Shown in pieces: positions 16,229-24,204 of a DNA stretch of 37,113 nt. The DNA lies in NCBI GenBank assembly GCA_028867755.1, contig JAGWFT010000003.1, positions 1 through 37,113 on the forward strand. Reading direction: 5' to 3'. The position numbers and the translations under genes were made by a program. Origin of the DNA: Nitrososphaerota archaeon (GTDB lineage: Archaea; Thermoproteota; Nitrososphaeria; Nitrososphaerales; Nitrosopumilaceae). Below the pieces are notes generated by a model. The model did no database searches. It saw nothing but the letters and a program-made list of their open reading frames with translations, and was not told where the DNA came from. Every line of letters begins with the position of its first letter. Position 1 is the first letter of the stretch.

Positions 16229-16241
16229 GAACTGACAGTTC
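16229..16241. promoter_or_regulatory. Inverted repeat upstream of Lrp-like gene
   Basis: GAACTG-A-CAGTTC is a perfect 6-1-6 inverted repeat. It lies about 10 nt upstream of the TATA-like CTTAAACTTTATTA (16251-16264) of the gene at 16287, a fitting place for a transcription factor site. Confidence 0.4.
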
Positions 16242-16286
16242 AGTTCATACCTTAAACTTTATTACAATTGACTTGATGCATAGTGT

Positions 16287-16517
16287 GTGAACGAAGCATA
16301 TGTACTGCTAAACGTAGATTATAAAAAGCAAAAAAACATTATTGAACAGGCAAAAAAGATTCCTACTGTAAAATCAATCAAAACAACTTATGGGATATAT
16401 GATATACTAATCGTGCTGGAATCAAATAATATGCAAGAAATTAAACAAGCAATAGACGTAGACTTGCATAATGTAGATGGTATAAACAATCTTACTTCGC
16501 TTATCTCTATTAATTAA
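16287..16517 (+). CDS. Lrp/AsnC-type ligand-binding (RAM) domain protein
   Basis: 76 residues that match only the effector-binding domain of Lrp/AsnC regulators: AYVLLNVDYKKQKNIIEQ, then IPTVKSIKTTYGIYDILIVLES and a closing strand with LTSLISI. There is no helix-turn-helix, so it cannot bind DNA alone. Stand-alone RAM domains can sense small ligands or regulate partner proteins. GTG 16287 is leaderless relative to the TATA-like element about 26 nt upstream. The stop is one base from the TTG of the flavoprotein that follows, a tight operon that suggests a shared role. Confidence 0.85.
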   Translation: MNEAYVLLNVDYKKQKNIIEQAKKIPTVKSIKTTYGIYDILIVLESNNMQEIKQAIDVDLHNVDGINNLTSLISIN

Positions 16518-16518
16518 G

Positions 16519-17493
16519 TTGGTTCAAGAATACGAAATAATTGTAATTGGAGGAGGCCCTGCAGGGCTGAGCGCAGGAATTTTTGTTGCAAGACAAAAAA
16601 CGTCTTGTCTTGTAATATCTAAAGATCTGGGCGGACAGATGAACTTAATCCCAAAACTTGAGAATTATCCAGGTACGCTAATGTCAAGTGGGCCACTGCT
16701 TGCAAAAACATTAGAAAGCCAGTATCTCTCATTTAATGGTGAAATAATTTATGATACGGTAGAAATGATAGAAGAATCCGAAGCTGGATTGAAGGTTAAA
16801 ACCAGCAGATCAGAATATGTGGCAAAATCGGTAGTTCTTGCTCCTGGCAAAGTACCAAATAATTTGGGTGTAGAAAACGAGTCTACATTCTCAAATAAAG
16901 GAGTTCATTACTGCACAAAATGTGATGCGCCATTTTACCAAGGTAGAGTGACAGCCACTGTGGGTGTGGGGGGATATCTATTAGAGTCTGGAATCTTGCT
17001 TTCAAGAATGGCGTCAAAAGTATATCTAATTTACAAGGGCGGTGCATTGGGCGGAGACAAGGAGATGATTGCATCCATTGAAAAAAAAGAGAATGTGCAA
17101 CTGATACCGCAATCATCTGTCAAATCTCTTGCTGGCACAAATAACCTTCAATCAATTACACTTTTGGACAATTCGGGCAAGGAAAGTACTTTGCAAATAG
17201 ATGGCCTGTTCATTGAAATGGGCTCGAAGATAAACTTGGATTTTGTAAAACACCTAGTGAAAATCAACACCAAGGGGGAAATTGAGATATCTGACGGAAA
17301 TAAAACTTCACATCCAGCAATATTTGCTGCTGGTGATGCAACCAGTATACCATACAAACAGATTGTGGCTGCATGTGCAGGTGGTGCAACTGCTGGGCTT
17401 TCTGCATTCAATTACATAGAACGCCTAAAGGGAAAACCGGGAATTCGCGCAGACTGGAAGAAGACTATAGGCGACACCGTATTTCATTACTAG
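16519..17493 (+). CDS. Thioredoxin reductase-like flavoprotein
   Basis: 324 residues, the length of low-molecular-weight thioredoxin reductases. FAD motif GGGPAG at 11-16, redox pair C132-T-K-C135 in the NAD(P)H domain, and C-terminal FAD contact AAGDAT followed by KQIVAACAGGATAG. The nucleotide-binding loop is altered: GVGGYLLESG (149-158) replaces the normal GGGDSAxEEA, and the HRRxxxR signature that binds the NADPH phosphate is absent (IYKGGALGGDKE instead). Disulfide reduction is likely, but the electron donor may not be NADPH. TTG 16519 follows the Lrp-like gene by one base. Confidence 0.87.
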   Translation: MVQEYEIIVIGGGPAGLSAGIFVARQKTSCLVISKDLGGQMNLIPKLENYPGTLMSSGPLLAKTLESQYLSFNGEIIYDTVEMIEESEAGLKVKTSRSEYVAKSVVLAPGKVPNNLGVENESTFSNKGVHYCTKCDAPFYQGRVTATVGVGGYLLESGILLSRMASKVYLIYKGGALGGDKEMIASIEKKENVQLIPQSSVKSLAGTNNLQSITLLDNSGKESTLQIDGLFIEMGSKINLDFVKHLVKINTKGEIEISDGNKTSHPAIFAAGDATSIPYKQIVAACAGGATAGLSAFNYIERLKGKPGIRADWKKTIGDTVFHY

Positions 17494-17598
17494 GCTTTGT
17501 GATAGGCAAAACTCGCTGGTGATAAACTAGTAAAGTTTTTCATCCTTTTGTTATCAAAAATACTTGCTTTATCTTATCTCTTCGTACGTATACTTTAT

Positions 17599-17682
17599 AG
17601 GAGAAACTGTGGTCTTATTAGCACCTGTCAAGCCAGACCATATCGTGCTTATCATATGTCTTGACTCCCACAGTTTCGTCCT
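17599..17682 (+). ncRNA. Candidate structured small RNA B
   Basis: Outer helix: 17599-17612 (AGGAGAAACTGTGG) pairs with 17668-17682 (CCACAGTTTCGTCCT), 14 bp with G17678 bulged. Inner helix: GTCAAG (17627-17632) with CTTGAC (17660-17665). Apical helix: CATAT (17639-17643) with ATATG (17654-17658). The first internal loop is asymmetric, 14 nt on the 5' side and 2 nt on the 3' side, as in candidate A. A TATA-like GCTTTATCTTA (17566-17576) is centred about 26-28 nt upstream. It sits in a 313-nt gap between the flavoprotein and the zinc ribbon gene. It is too short and wrongly arranged for tRNA, SRP RNA or RNase P RNA. Confidence 0.5.
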
Positions 17683-17806
17683 CTACTATTCATTATAAGA
17701 ATACTTTTCACTTTTGGCCATTTGGGCGGGGGTAAGCCTGATTTAATTTTGATATCAATTAGATGAAATGCTAGAGTTATTATGTAACTGCTCCTGTACC
17801 AAAATC

Positions 17807-17944
17807 ATGTCAGATCGGGAAATGCATCCGGCTGTCTGCTCGGATTGCAAAAAAGAAACACAGGTTCCTTTCAAACCAATGGAAGGTAAACCAGTATACT
17901 GTCGTGAATGTTTACCAAAACATCGTACTCAAAGAAGATTTTAG
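17807..17944 (+). CDS. CxxC-x(n)-CxxC zinc ribbon protein
   Basis: A 45-residue protein beginning MSDREMHPAVCSDCKKE and ending YCRECLPKHRTQRRF. Two CxxC pairs about 20 residues apart form a zinc ribbon of a type widespread as tiny archaeal proteins (CxxC_20_CxxC/zinc-binding family). The basic tail suggests nucleic-acid or ribosome binding, but no function is established. An in-frame ATG at 17768 would add MLELLCNCSCTKI; the TATA-like ATTTAATTTT (17741-17750) is about 25 nt before that ATG, so the longer form with an extra CxC is a real alternative. Confidence 0.82.
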   Translation: MSDREMHPAVCSDCKKETQVPFKPMEGKPVYCRECLPKHRTQRRF

Positions 17945-18024
17945 GCTGAAATACGCCCAAATCAATTTTTTACTTTTAATTGGCCTACCGAAGGTATTAT
18001 CTATTTCATATGGTATGAATATGA

Positions 18025-18399
18025 TTGGTAAAGTTGACTGCCAAAGACTCCTTGGATTACGACTCTATATGTGAAAAGGTACTGAGCCTTGATTCGGAGA
18101 TAAGATTTGTCGGTGTAATAAATGAGAGGGGAAAGCTTCTCGCAGGAGGTTTGCGTGAGGGTCTCAAGTCTCTTGAGGATCCAAAAGACGACGAAATGCT
18201 GTTTACCGAAGTTGCTCTGCGTGCACGCATGAGAAAAGAATTTGACAACCAGTTGGGAAAGGTCAGATTTGCAATGTCACTTAGAGACAAGGTAATCATC
18301 ATGAGCTTTCCAATAGATTCTCATGACATATTGTATGTGTCTGCAAATACTGGTTTAGATCATGGCAAAATTTCAATGAAGATACTGGGAATGCTTTAG
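18025..18399 (+). CDS. Conserved thaumarchaeal protein, DUF6659-like
   Basis: 124 residues from TTG 18025. The pattern YDSICEKVLSLDSEIRFVGV, then INERGKLLAGGLREGLKSL, a middle helix, and FAMSLRDKVIIMSFPI matches a small thaumarchaeal family I associate with DUF6659, a roadblock/profilin-like alpha-beta fold by inspection. The neighbouring minus-strand gene (18404) is a paralogue with the same pattern (RYVRFAGIINNNGGLVAYVRRGDLKPL). The two stops are only 4 nt apart in convergent orientation. Function unknown. Confidence 0.75.
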   Translation: MVKLTAKDSLDYDSICEKVLSLDSEIRFVGVINERGKLLAGGLREGLKSLEDPKDDEMLFTEVALRARMRKEFDNQLGKVRFAMSLRDKVIIMSFPIDSHDILYVSANTGLDHGKISMKILGML

Positions 18400-18403
18400 G
18401 GAC

Positions 18404-18781
18404 CTATTGATAATGTTTTACGATGGGAAGACAACTATCTATTATTCTGAGAACTTCAGAGCGAACTACATTTTTATCAATTGAGATCCACACTGTATTC
18501 TTGCCTAGTGTGAATGATATTGTCTGAACTTTTTCTCGTTCTTCCCAGAGAAATTTTACATCTCCAAGCTGCCTGTTAAACTGTGTCGCCATACCTCTTT
18601 GGGTTGCAAGATGGGAAAACTTGTTTTTTGTATTTTTTGTGTCAAGTAAAGGTTTGAGATCTCCTCTTCTTACATAGGCGACTAGTCCACCATTATTGTT
18701 TATGATGCCAGCAAATCTAACATAACGACTAATGCCGCTTATTCTCTCTGTAATCTCTTGCGCTTCGACTTTGTTCAACAC
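18404..18781 (-). CDS. Conserved thaumarchaeal protein, DUF6659-like (paralogue)
   Basis: 125 residues. It shares with the gene at 18025 the order: helix, RFAGIINNNGGLVAYVRRGD, middle helix with an RGMATQFNRQLGDVKF stretch, then EKVQTISFTLG and a final helix. Divergence is large, so this is an old duplication. It lies tail to tail with its paralogue, 4 nt apart, with no room for separate terminators. Function unknown; a homodimeric or heterodimeric alpha-beta protein is a plausible guess. Confidence 0.75.
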   Translation of the reverse strand: MLNKVEAQEITERISGISRYVRFAGIINNNGGLVAYVRRGDLKPLLDTKNTKNKFSHLATQRGMATQFNRQLGDVKFLWEEREKVQTISFTLGKNTVWISIDKNVVRSEVLRIIDSCLPIVKHYQ

Positions 18782-18850
18782 AACAATTCTAAGTGTTTGA
18801 TATTTAACTATTAAGAAAGTGAAATTAAAAATTAAGAAAAGTTTGGAAAC

Positions 18851-18868
18851 CTAGTTTCTTTAAACTAG
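18851..18868 (-). terminator. Hairpin terminator of TRAM gene
   Basis: CTAGTTT and AAACTAG pair perfectly around a 4-nt loop. On the minus strand it starts about 9 nt after the TRAM gene's stop and is followed by a T-rich tract (CTTTTCTTAATTTTTAATTT). Confidence 0.5.
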
Positions 18869-18876
18869 TGTTCGTT

Positions 18877-19179
18877 CTATTCAGCTGGCTGAGACCCTTC
18901 TACTATATCTGCAGTAGCAAATCTCTGGCCTACTTCAGTAATCTTTACCTTACTGTTCTGACCAACCTTGCCATTTTTAACGAATATCACAAATCCTTCT
19001 ACTCTTGCGATACCGTCGCCTTTTCTGCTAATTTCCGTTATGGAAACATCGTATTCTTTTCCGGTCTCTACTGGTTTTGGTTTATTGTCGTCAAATCGTC
19101 TACCGCCGCCTCCGAATCCTCGGCCGCCGCCGTATCCGCGGTTAGACCTTCCTCCAAAACCGCCTTGGTTATAACTCAT
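18877..19179 (-). CDS. TRAM-domain RNA-binding protein with Gly/Arg-rich N-terminus
   Basis: 100 residues. The N-terminal third is rich in Gly, Arg, Asn and Tyr (GGFGGRSNRGYGGGRGFGGG), like RGG RNA-binding tails. The C-terminal 60 residues form a TRAM domain (EYDVSITEISRKGDGIARVE, GFVIFVKNG, VKITEVGQRFATADIV). Stand-alone TRAM proteins act as archaeal RNA chaperones, including in the cold. The ATG at 19177-19179 is chosen over an upstream in-frame ATG because GGAGGTG sits 8 nt before it, one of few clear Shine-Dalgarno sites in this window. Expression is probably high. Confidence 0.9.
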   Translation of the reverse strand: MSYNQGGFGGRSNRGYGGGRGFGGGGRRFDDNKPKPVETGKEYDVSITEISRKGDGIARVEGFVIFVKNGKVGQNSKVKITEVGQRFATADIVEGSQPAE

Positions 19180-19360
19180 CCTTGCACCTCCTTCTTCAAA
19201 ATTATACCATATATCTCCTAATAAGAATGGATATGGAATATTTTCTCCTTTAAAACATCTTTTGGTACTTGTCAGAAATAACTCCTTAAACATTTCTTGA
19301 GCCAATGGAGAAAAAAGTTAGATTTCAGTGATTAACAATGAACACAAAAAGTACTGAAAG

Positions 19361-20110
19361 TTGAAAGAAACCCATATCATATCAATCTCAATAGTACTTC
19401 TAGTCACAGTTATCGTTTTTTCAAACATTCAGGTATCCCACTCGACACTTTCTTACAGCATGCTTGTCACAGTGAAACCCCAAAAAGATCCAATCATGCA
19501 AGGGGATTATCCAGTGATAATCGGAAGTGTCACAGATCAAGCATATAGACCAGTTACCAATGCTAATGTGTTTATCCTATTTGGATCTGAAGCAGTAACA
19601 ACAACTACTGATAACCAAGGCAATTTTAAGTACCAATCTGCTATCGCCTCTACTCCAGGTACCTATGAAATCGATGTTACTATTACAAAACCTGGGTATG
19701 TAAAACAACTTGCCAGCTCAACTTACACTGTAAACCCGTATCCCACCACAAAGACAACCCCTGCAAATGTCACCACACCAATCACAAATACAATAACTGG
19801 ACTACCAATATCTGCAGGAAACTATACTGTCTTTCTTGGTAAGGTTGCCCAATGGAATCTTGAGACTACCTGTTTTGTAGACTTTTCTGACAAGTACATG
19901 AGATTTTTGAAAACATGTGATCTATACAATTTGGATCCTAAAGACTTTCAAATAGATCAACAAGTTGCACCTACAGTCACAGTCATACAGTATCACAATA
20001 CTTATCGACTCTTTTCAGAGAGTGTTTATACAGAATCATTCTATCTTGGAAATGACACACTTGATAATTTTGTAAAGGGAACATGGCAAAATTATACTGC
20101 TCCCAAATAA
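19361..20110 (+). CDS. Exported protein with carboxypeptidase-regulatory-like domain
   Basis: 249 residues from a TTG start. Signal segment at about 5-30 (ends SHSTLS). Then a transthyretin-like/CarboxypepD_reg domain (QGDYPVIIGSVTDQAYRPVT, DNQGNFKYQ, PGTYEIDVTITKPGYV), a Thr/Pro-rich linker, and a second domain of about 90 residues with two Cys (TTCFVDF, LKTCDLY) and many aromatic residues. Probably extracellular, with no C-terminal anchor seen. Specific role unknown. Confidence 0.75.
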   Translation: MKETHIISISIVLLVTVIVFSNIQVSHSTLSYSMLVTVKPQKDPIMQGDYPVIIGSVTDQAYRPVTNANVFILFGSEAVTTTTDNQGNFKYQSAIASTPGTYEIDVTITKPGYVKQLASSTYTVNPYPTTKTTPANVTTPITNTITGLPISAGNYTVFLGKVAQWNLETTCFVDFSDKYMRFLKTCDLYNLDPKDFQIDQQVAPTVTVIQYHNTYRLFSESVYTESFYLGNDTLDNFVKGTWQNYTAPK

Positions 20111-20141
20111 TAAATAATTATTTTTGAAAAACTTTCATGTT

Positions 20142-20753
20142 CTAAAAGAACAAATCTTTATTTCTCATCTTGACTGCATCTTTTTTCCACTCTGATGCAA
20201 AAAGATTATCGGGCTCGTCTTCAAGCACCTTATCAAAATATGCTATTGCCTCATCGTATTTACCTAAATGAAGAAGTGACAATCCCTTGTTTACTGATAT
20301 ATTAAGATCATTTGGCTGTTGTTCTAAAATTTTATCAAAACATCCTATTGCTTCTCTGTATCTGCCAAGGCTATCCAAAGAATAACCCTTCAAGGAAAGT
20401 GCGCCAAGATCAATTGGATCTATTCTTAATGCTTCTTCAAAACATAACAATGCCTCTTCTTGCCTATTCATGGTGGGGTTTGACAGGCAAAGTCCTTTGT
20501 TGATAAGGGCTGCAAAGTTATCCGATTCAATTCTCAATACCATGTTATAGTAATTTATCGCATCCCTGAATCTTAGAATCATCTGAAGCGATATTGCCTT
20601 GTCGTACAAAAACTCGGTATTATCTGGTTCAAGTTCTAATGCTTTATCAAAACTGGCAATTGCCTCTTCATGTCTTCCTAACTGTTGCAGCTCAAGTCCA
20701 TTTTTGTGAAAAGACTCTTCATTACTTACAGGAGTCTTGACTGACTTGTTCAT
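20142..20753 (-). CDS. TPR repeat protein
   Basis: 203 residues made of about five tetratricopeptide repeats from residue 15 to 195 (NGLELQQLGRHEEAIASFDK; KGYSLDSLGRYREAIGCFDK; KGLSLLHLGKYDEAIAYFDK). Each ends in the usual L-x-PDN/D linker. It has no signal peptide, so it is probably a cytoplasmic protein-protein interaction scaffold. It is similar in repeat style to the longer TPR protein at 22770 and convergent with the exported protein at 19361. The partner is unknown. Confidence 0.88.
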   Translation of the reverse strand: MNKSVKTPVSNEESFHKNGLELQQLGRHEEAIASFDKALELEPDNTEFLYDKAISLQMILRFRDAINYYNMVLRIESDNFAALINKGLCLSNPTMNRQEEALLCFEEALRIDPIDLGALSLKGYSLDSLGRYREAIGCFDKILEQQPNDLNISVNKGLSLLHLGKYDEAIAYFDKVLEDEPDNLFASEWKKDAVKMRNKDLFF

Positions 20754-20843
20754 ATGATGGTTTTATGGTCTCATAATGGATAAAGATACATCTTTTCTGG
20801 CTGAAGGCAATTTAACAAAATGGATATATGATAATTATAGCAA

Positions 20844-21380
20844 ATGTCAAATAGAGATTTTTATAAAACATTAAACATGAAAGAAGAGGCAGTAAAGTTA
20901 AGCAACATTGAGATATCAAAGTTGATTTTAAACATTAAACAACATTTTACAGAACTGGGTCTGCAGATAATTCATGAGGACAGCCATGAGGGATATTGGA
21001 GCATAAAGGCTCACAAGGGTGGAACATTATCTGCCGTCACTGGAAGCATACGAGACGTTGAGATATTGATAACAGGCTCGAGCAATAATTATGATCTGAT
21101 TTTTAGAACTGGAGCTTGGGGAAGAGACATTGCAATCCCTGCACTTCTTGCAAGTGCAGTCTCATTTGGGGCTGGAGCAATAGTGGCAGGTGCAGAAGTG
21201 TATAGAGCCCACAAGTTTGAAAAGAATTTTTGGGAGTGGATAAATCAAACAATACGCTCTCTTAATGCTACAATGAGTGCGCCTTCCAGTGTATCTTCTA
21301 GTGGAAAAATTTGTAGCAATTGTAATCTGCCACTTCAACCAGAGGCAAAGTTTTGCATGCATTGTGGATCCAAGCAATAA
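20844..21380 (+). CDS. Membrane-associated protein with C-terminal zinc ribbon
   Basis: 178 residues. The N-terminal 100 residues form an alpha-beta domain with no signature I recognise. At about 96-118 there is a Gly/Ala-rich hydrophobic segment (IPALLASAVSFGAGAIVAGA), probably membrane-inserted. The C-terminus is a zinc ribbon CSNCNLPLQPEAKFCMHCG (two CxxC). This is a common adaptor arrangement in archaeal proteins of unknown function. The start ATG gives MSNRDFYKTL; a TATA-like ATAATTATA lies about 20 nt upstream. Confidence 0.75.
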   Translation: MSNRDFYKTLNMKEEAVKLSNIEISKLILNIKQHFTELGLQIIHEDSHEGYWSIKAHKGGTLSAVTGSIRDVEILITGSSNNYDLIFRTGAWGRDIAIPALLASAVSFGAGAIVAGAEVYRAHKFEKNFWEWINQTIRSLNATMSAPSSVSSSGKICSNCNLPLQPEAKFCMHCGSKQ

Positions 21381-21424
21381 GGAACTATACGCTGTAATAA
21401 TGCCAGTCTGTAGTTGATATAGTC

Positions 21425-21928
21425 TTAAAATCTAAAAACCAGTCTATTTTTAGCCACAAATATTGCAGAAAAGACAGAGATTATAAAAACAAGAATAGCT
21501 GTAGGGCCAAATTCTGGTGTAGTTGCATTGTTTGAAGAATTAGTTGTAAGGGGTGATGCCACTATTACCTCTCCTGTCATCCAAGGATGAATTGAGCAAA
21601 AATAATTGTATGTGCCAGGACTTAGGAATATGAAAGAGTATGTTGCCTGAGGTGCCATCATATCACTATCAAATACAACTCCTGTATTGTTCTCTGATGG
21701 CTCGCCGCTTGTTACTGTATGTGCAGTACTATCGATGTTTGTCCATGTGACTATTGTTTTTGGGGGTACATCTATGGTGGTAGGATCATAGCAACTCTTG
21801 GACAAGACACAATTTTGACTTGCTTCACTTCCACCCGTAATGTTTACTGAAACACTAGTCTCTTCTGCAAACACAGGTACGACCGCAGATAAAAGCAACG
21901 TCAATGAAATCATCAATGCTAATCTCAT
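21425..21928 (-). CDS. Blue copper protein with PEFG-CTERM
   Basis: 167 residues from ATG 21928; longer in-frame starts add a non-signal leader, whereas this one gives a clean signal peptide ending FAEE. The cupredoxin domain has ligands His70 (STAHTVTSGEPS), Cys111, His114 and Met117 (YFCSIHPWM) and a probable Cys40-Cys46 disulfide. A short Asn/Ser/Thr linker leads to PEFG at about 138-141, a hydrophobic helix and a basic end, the PEFG-CTERM signal. It is the compact relative of the blue-copper protein at 10989. Likely an envelope electron carrier, perhaps serving ammonia oxidation or nitrite-side reactions. The redox partner is not in the window. Confidence 0.9.
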   Translation of the reverse strand: MRLALMISLTLLLSAVVPVFAEETSVSVNITGGSEASQNCVLSKSCYDPTTIDVPPKTIVTWTNIDSTAHTVTSGEPSENNTGVVFDSDMMAPQATYSFIFLSPGTYNYFCSIHPWMTGEVIVASPLTTNSSNNATTPEFGPTAILVFIISVFSAIFVAKNRLVFRF

Positions 21929-22049
21929 TTTCCTAATTGATGACGTATGTAACCTAGAATCAAATGTATCGATAATTCTCAGACTTTGTTTAAAATGTAT
22001 GGGCATGTATGCTAGTAGATGAAAACATCTTATGCATTAAATAGGAGAA

Positions 22050-22421
22050 ATGATGACCTGTGCTGTGCAAGGCTCTAGTGCGCTTGATATCTATGATTCT
22101 AAAAAAGCAGATAAGGCACTTAAGATGCTTTATGCAGATAAAAGCAACGAATTTCATGAACTCGCACATGCTACAGGTTATCCTGTAACCAACAAAGACT
22201 GGGAGAAGATCATCTTGAATTTCTGCCTAGACTTTGATGATTGTTTCAAGGCATGGTCAGATGCAAATACGCCGTCTGATCACAAAAAAGTACACAAATG
22301 TATGACAATGATGAGGCAGATAGCACATGGAAAAACAAACATGACTGAGGTGGCAAAACTACAGACCATTGCATATCGAATTGCAGAAGATTTCAAGTCC
22401 ATCTATAAGAGAATGGACTAA
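22050..22421 (+). CDS. Helical protein of unknown function
   Basis: 123 residues, mostly helical, with three Cys and several His (HELAHATGYPV, DFDDCFKAW, DHKKVHKCM). No family recognised. The ATG pair at 22050/22053 is preceded by GGAG four bases upstream, a weak Shine-Dalgarno. Divergent from the copper protein at 21425 across 121 nt. Cys and His spacing might allow metal binding, though no classical motif is present. Confidence 0.65.
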   Translation: MMTCAVQGSSALDIYDSKKADKALKMLYADKSNEFHELAHATGYPVTNKDWEKIILNFCLDFDDCFKAWSDANTPSDHKKVHKCMTMMRQIAHGKTNMTEVAKLQTIAYRIAEDFKSIYKRMD

Positions 22422-22537
22422 TATCGTCTCTCTCTAAACGGCATATCTCAATTTTATATGATTGATCGTACAAGCTGAGCAGGTACTATGAAAACTCTCA
22501 CACCTAGTCATATTATCGGTCTTTGAAGATTTTTGTC

Positions 22538-22675
22538 ATGTCAAACTCTGATAAAATATCTGTAGAAGAGATGTGGAAAACACTGGAACGCTATGGAATC
22601 AAGCGTGAAATGCTTGAGAAATTACATCCTTCAAACGAAACTATTTCGCACCTTTATTCTTCGATAAAAAGATAA
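22538..22675 (+). CDS. Small protein, unknown function
   Basis: A 45-residue frame beginning MSNSDKISVEEMWKTLERYG and ending LYSSIKR. It reads as two amphipathic helices. The TATA-like CATATTATC (22509-22517) is centred about 26 nt upstream, supporting leaderless expression from this ATG. No family recognised. Confidence 0.6.
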   Translation: MSNSDKISVEEMWKTLERYGIKREMLEKLHPSNETISHLYSSIKR

Positions 22676-22769
22676 AATGCATATCAATGATTCACTGATT
22701 TACTAAAGTCAACAAGAAATATTTTGTAAATTCCAGTCTTTCTACACTTGAGAGATATGTTCTAAAAAT

Positions 22770-24092
22770 TTAATGTTGTATGTAGTTTACGATCTCTTTG
22801 AAACGTGGATTTTTCTTCAAACGATCAAGGTCATTATCATGTGAAGCAGCTTCTTTCCACGAAGAGTCAAGGCGAATTGCTCTTTCAAGAGATGTGATTG
22901 CACCATATTCATCTCCCTTTATGGAACATAGACACGCTTTGTTGTATAATGCTTCGGCATTACTGCGATCGATTCTTATCACTCTGTTGTACAATTCAAG
23001 CGCTTCATTATTTTTTCCAAGCCTGTATAGTGCATGTCCCTTGAATGTGAGTGCACTTACATAATTGGTGTCGATTTTTAGAGCAGCATCAAAACATTCT
23101 GCTGCCTGTTGGTATTTCTCGCTCTTGTACAATGAAATTCCCTTATTGTATGAAACATGAACATTTTCTGGTACGACCTCTAGTGCTTTGTTAAAGTATT
23201 CTAGTGCACTGTCATATTCTTCTGTTGAATCTAGGACTACTCCTTTATTGTTAAGTGCTGCCATCTTTGTAGGGTTTCTTTTTAGAATGTATTCGTATGT
23301 CTCTGCAGCTTTTTGAGAATTACCTGTTATGTAGTAAAAGTTAGCTATTCTTAGAAGATACTCATCCTCCTCTATGGCTGGCTTGTTTGACTTTTGTATG
23401 ATTTCTCTTAGTCTATTGTTTTCTTCTAGAAGAGGTAATATCTCCTGTCGTGTCTCATCTTGTAACTGTATGGTTTGTTCTGACCTTAGTACAAGCGGTA
23501 AGCCTGCCAAAGTCAAACTCTTTGTAATGTATGTCTTATTTTCTTCAAATTTGGAACTTTCATCTTGTAATAAGACTGTGCTAGTAGAAGTCGGTATAGT
23601 TGGTGGTTCTTCTTGTTGTTCGGGTGCTTGGTCACTTGTTGTTTTTACCTCTGCGTTATTTTTCTCGGTAGTCCAAGTGGATAAAATACCGTAAATTTTT
23701 TTCACATCATACTGCAAACTCAAATCGGCATTTTCCTTGCCTATAGCTGTTTCTTCAATCCTATTCAATATTTTGTTATACTGTACTATGTCAATGTCAT
23801 GCAAGTTCTTAAAAAACAAAATCACATGTTTTATTTTCTCTCTTGTGTGTCCTGAGGAATTATCATAAACCATGCTGGCAATTGAGTCAAAGGGCAAGGG
23901 AAGTACTGCAAAACTCTCTTTTGCAACAGACTTTAACTCATGACTATTTCCATCGAATTCTTTTATATTGTCCATGGCTTTTGCTTCAAATTTTGTTATA
24001 CTCTTACCGAGTTCTTCCAAAGTAGGAAGGGTCTTTTCAGATGACTTGAACTTGTTCAGTGATGGAAATTTCAAATCTACAATAAATGGCAT
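22770..24092 (-). CDS. Large TPR protein with helical N-domain
   Basis: 440 residues. The N-terminal half (about 1-150) is helical and charged. A linker rich in Gln/Glu/Pro/Thr/Ser (about 150-180) leads to a short helical part and then about six TPR units from residue 240 (RIANFYYITGNSQKAAETYE; KGVVLDSTEEYDSALEYFNK; KGISLYKSEKYQQAAECFDA; KGHALYRLGKNNEALELYNR). No signal peptide is seen. It is probably a scaffold for a cytoplasmic or membrane-edge complex. Divergent from the HD hydrolase at 24205 with 112 nt between starts. Confidence 0.85.
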   Translation of the reverse strand: MPFIVDLKFPSLNKFKSSEKTLPTLEELGKSITKFEAKAMDNIKEFDGNSHELKSVAKESFAVLPLPFDSIASMVYDNSSGHTREKIKHVILFFKNLHDIDIVQYNKILNRIEETAIGKENADLSLQYDVKKIYGILSTWTTEKNNAEVKTTSDQAPEQQEEPPTIPTSTSTVLLQDESSKFEENKTYITKSLTLAGLPLVLRSEQTIQLQDETRQEILPLLEENNRLREIIQKSNKPAIEEDEYLLRIANFYYITGNSQKAAETYEYILKRNPTKMAALNNKGVVLDSTEEYDSALEYFNKALEVVPENVHVSYNKGISLYKSEKYQQAAECFDAALKIDTNYVSALTFKGHALYRLGKNNEALELYNRVIRIDRSNAEALYNKACLCSIKGDEYGAITSLERAIRLDSSWKEAASHDNDLDRLKKNPRFKEIVNYIQH

Positions 24093-24204
24093 TTATCCGA
24101 TTAATAATGCAATCTCTTGATAGGTTCTTTTTAACTATGCTTAAAACCGAGTAATAATGCCATCAAAGATCATATTTTTCAATGACTAGGGACAATATTA
24201 TACC

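Noticed and set aside
17599-17682. tRNA, SRP RNA or RNase P RNA
   Set aside because: Wrong size and helix layout; no T-loop, Alu or conserved RNase P core sequence visible.
22470-22505. Possible H-type pseudoknot (TGAG/CTCA with AGGT/ACCT)
   Set aside because: Only 4-bp stems; expected often by chance in this length of AT-rich DNA.
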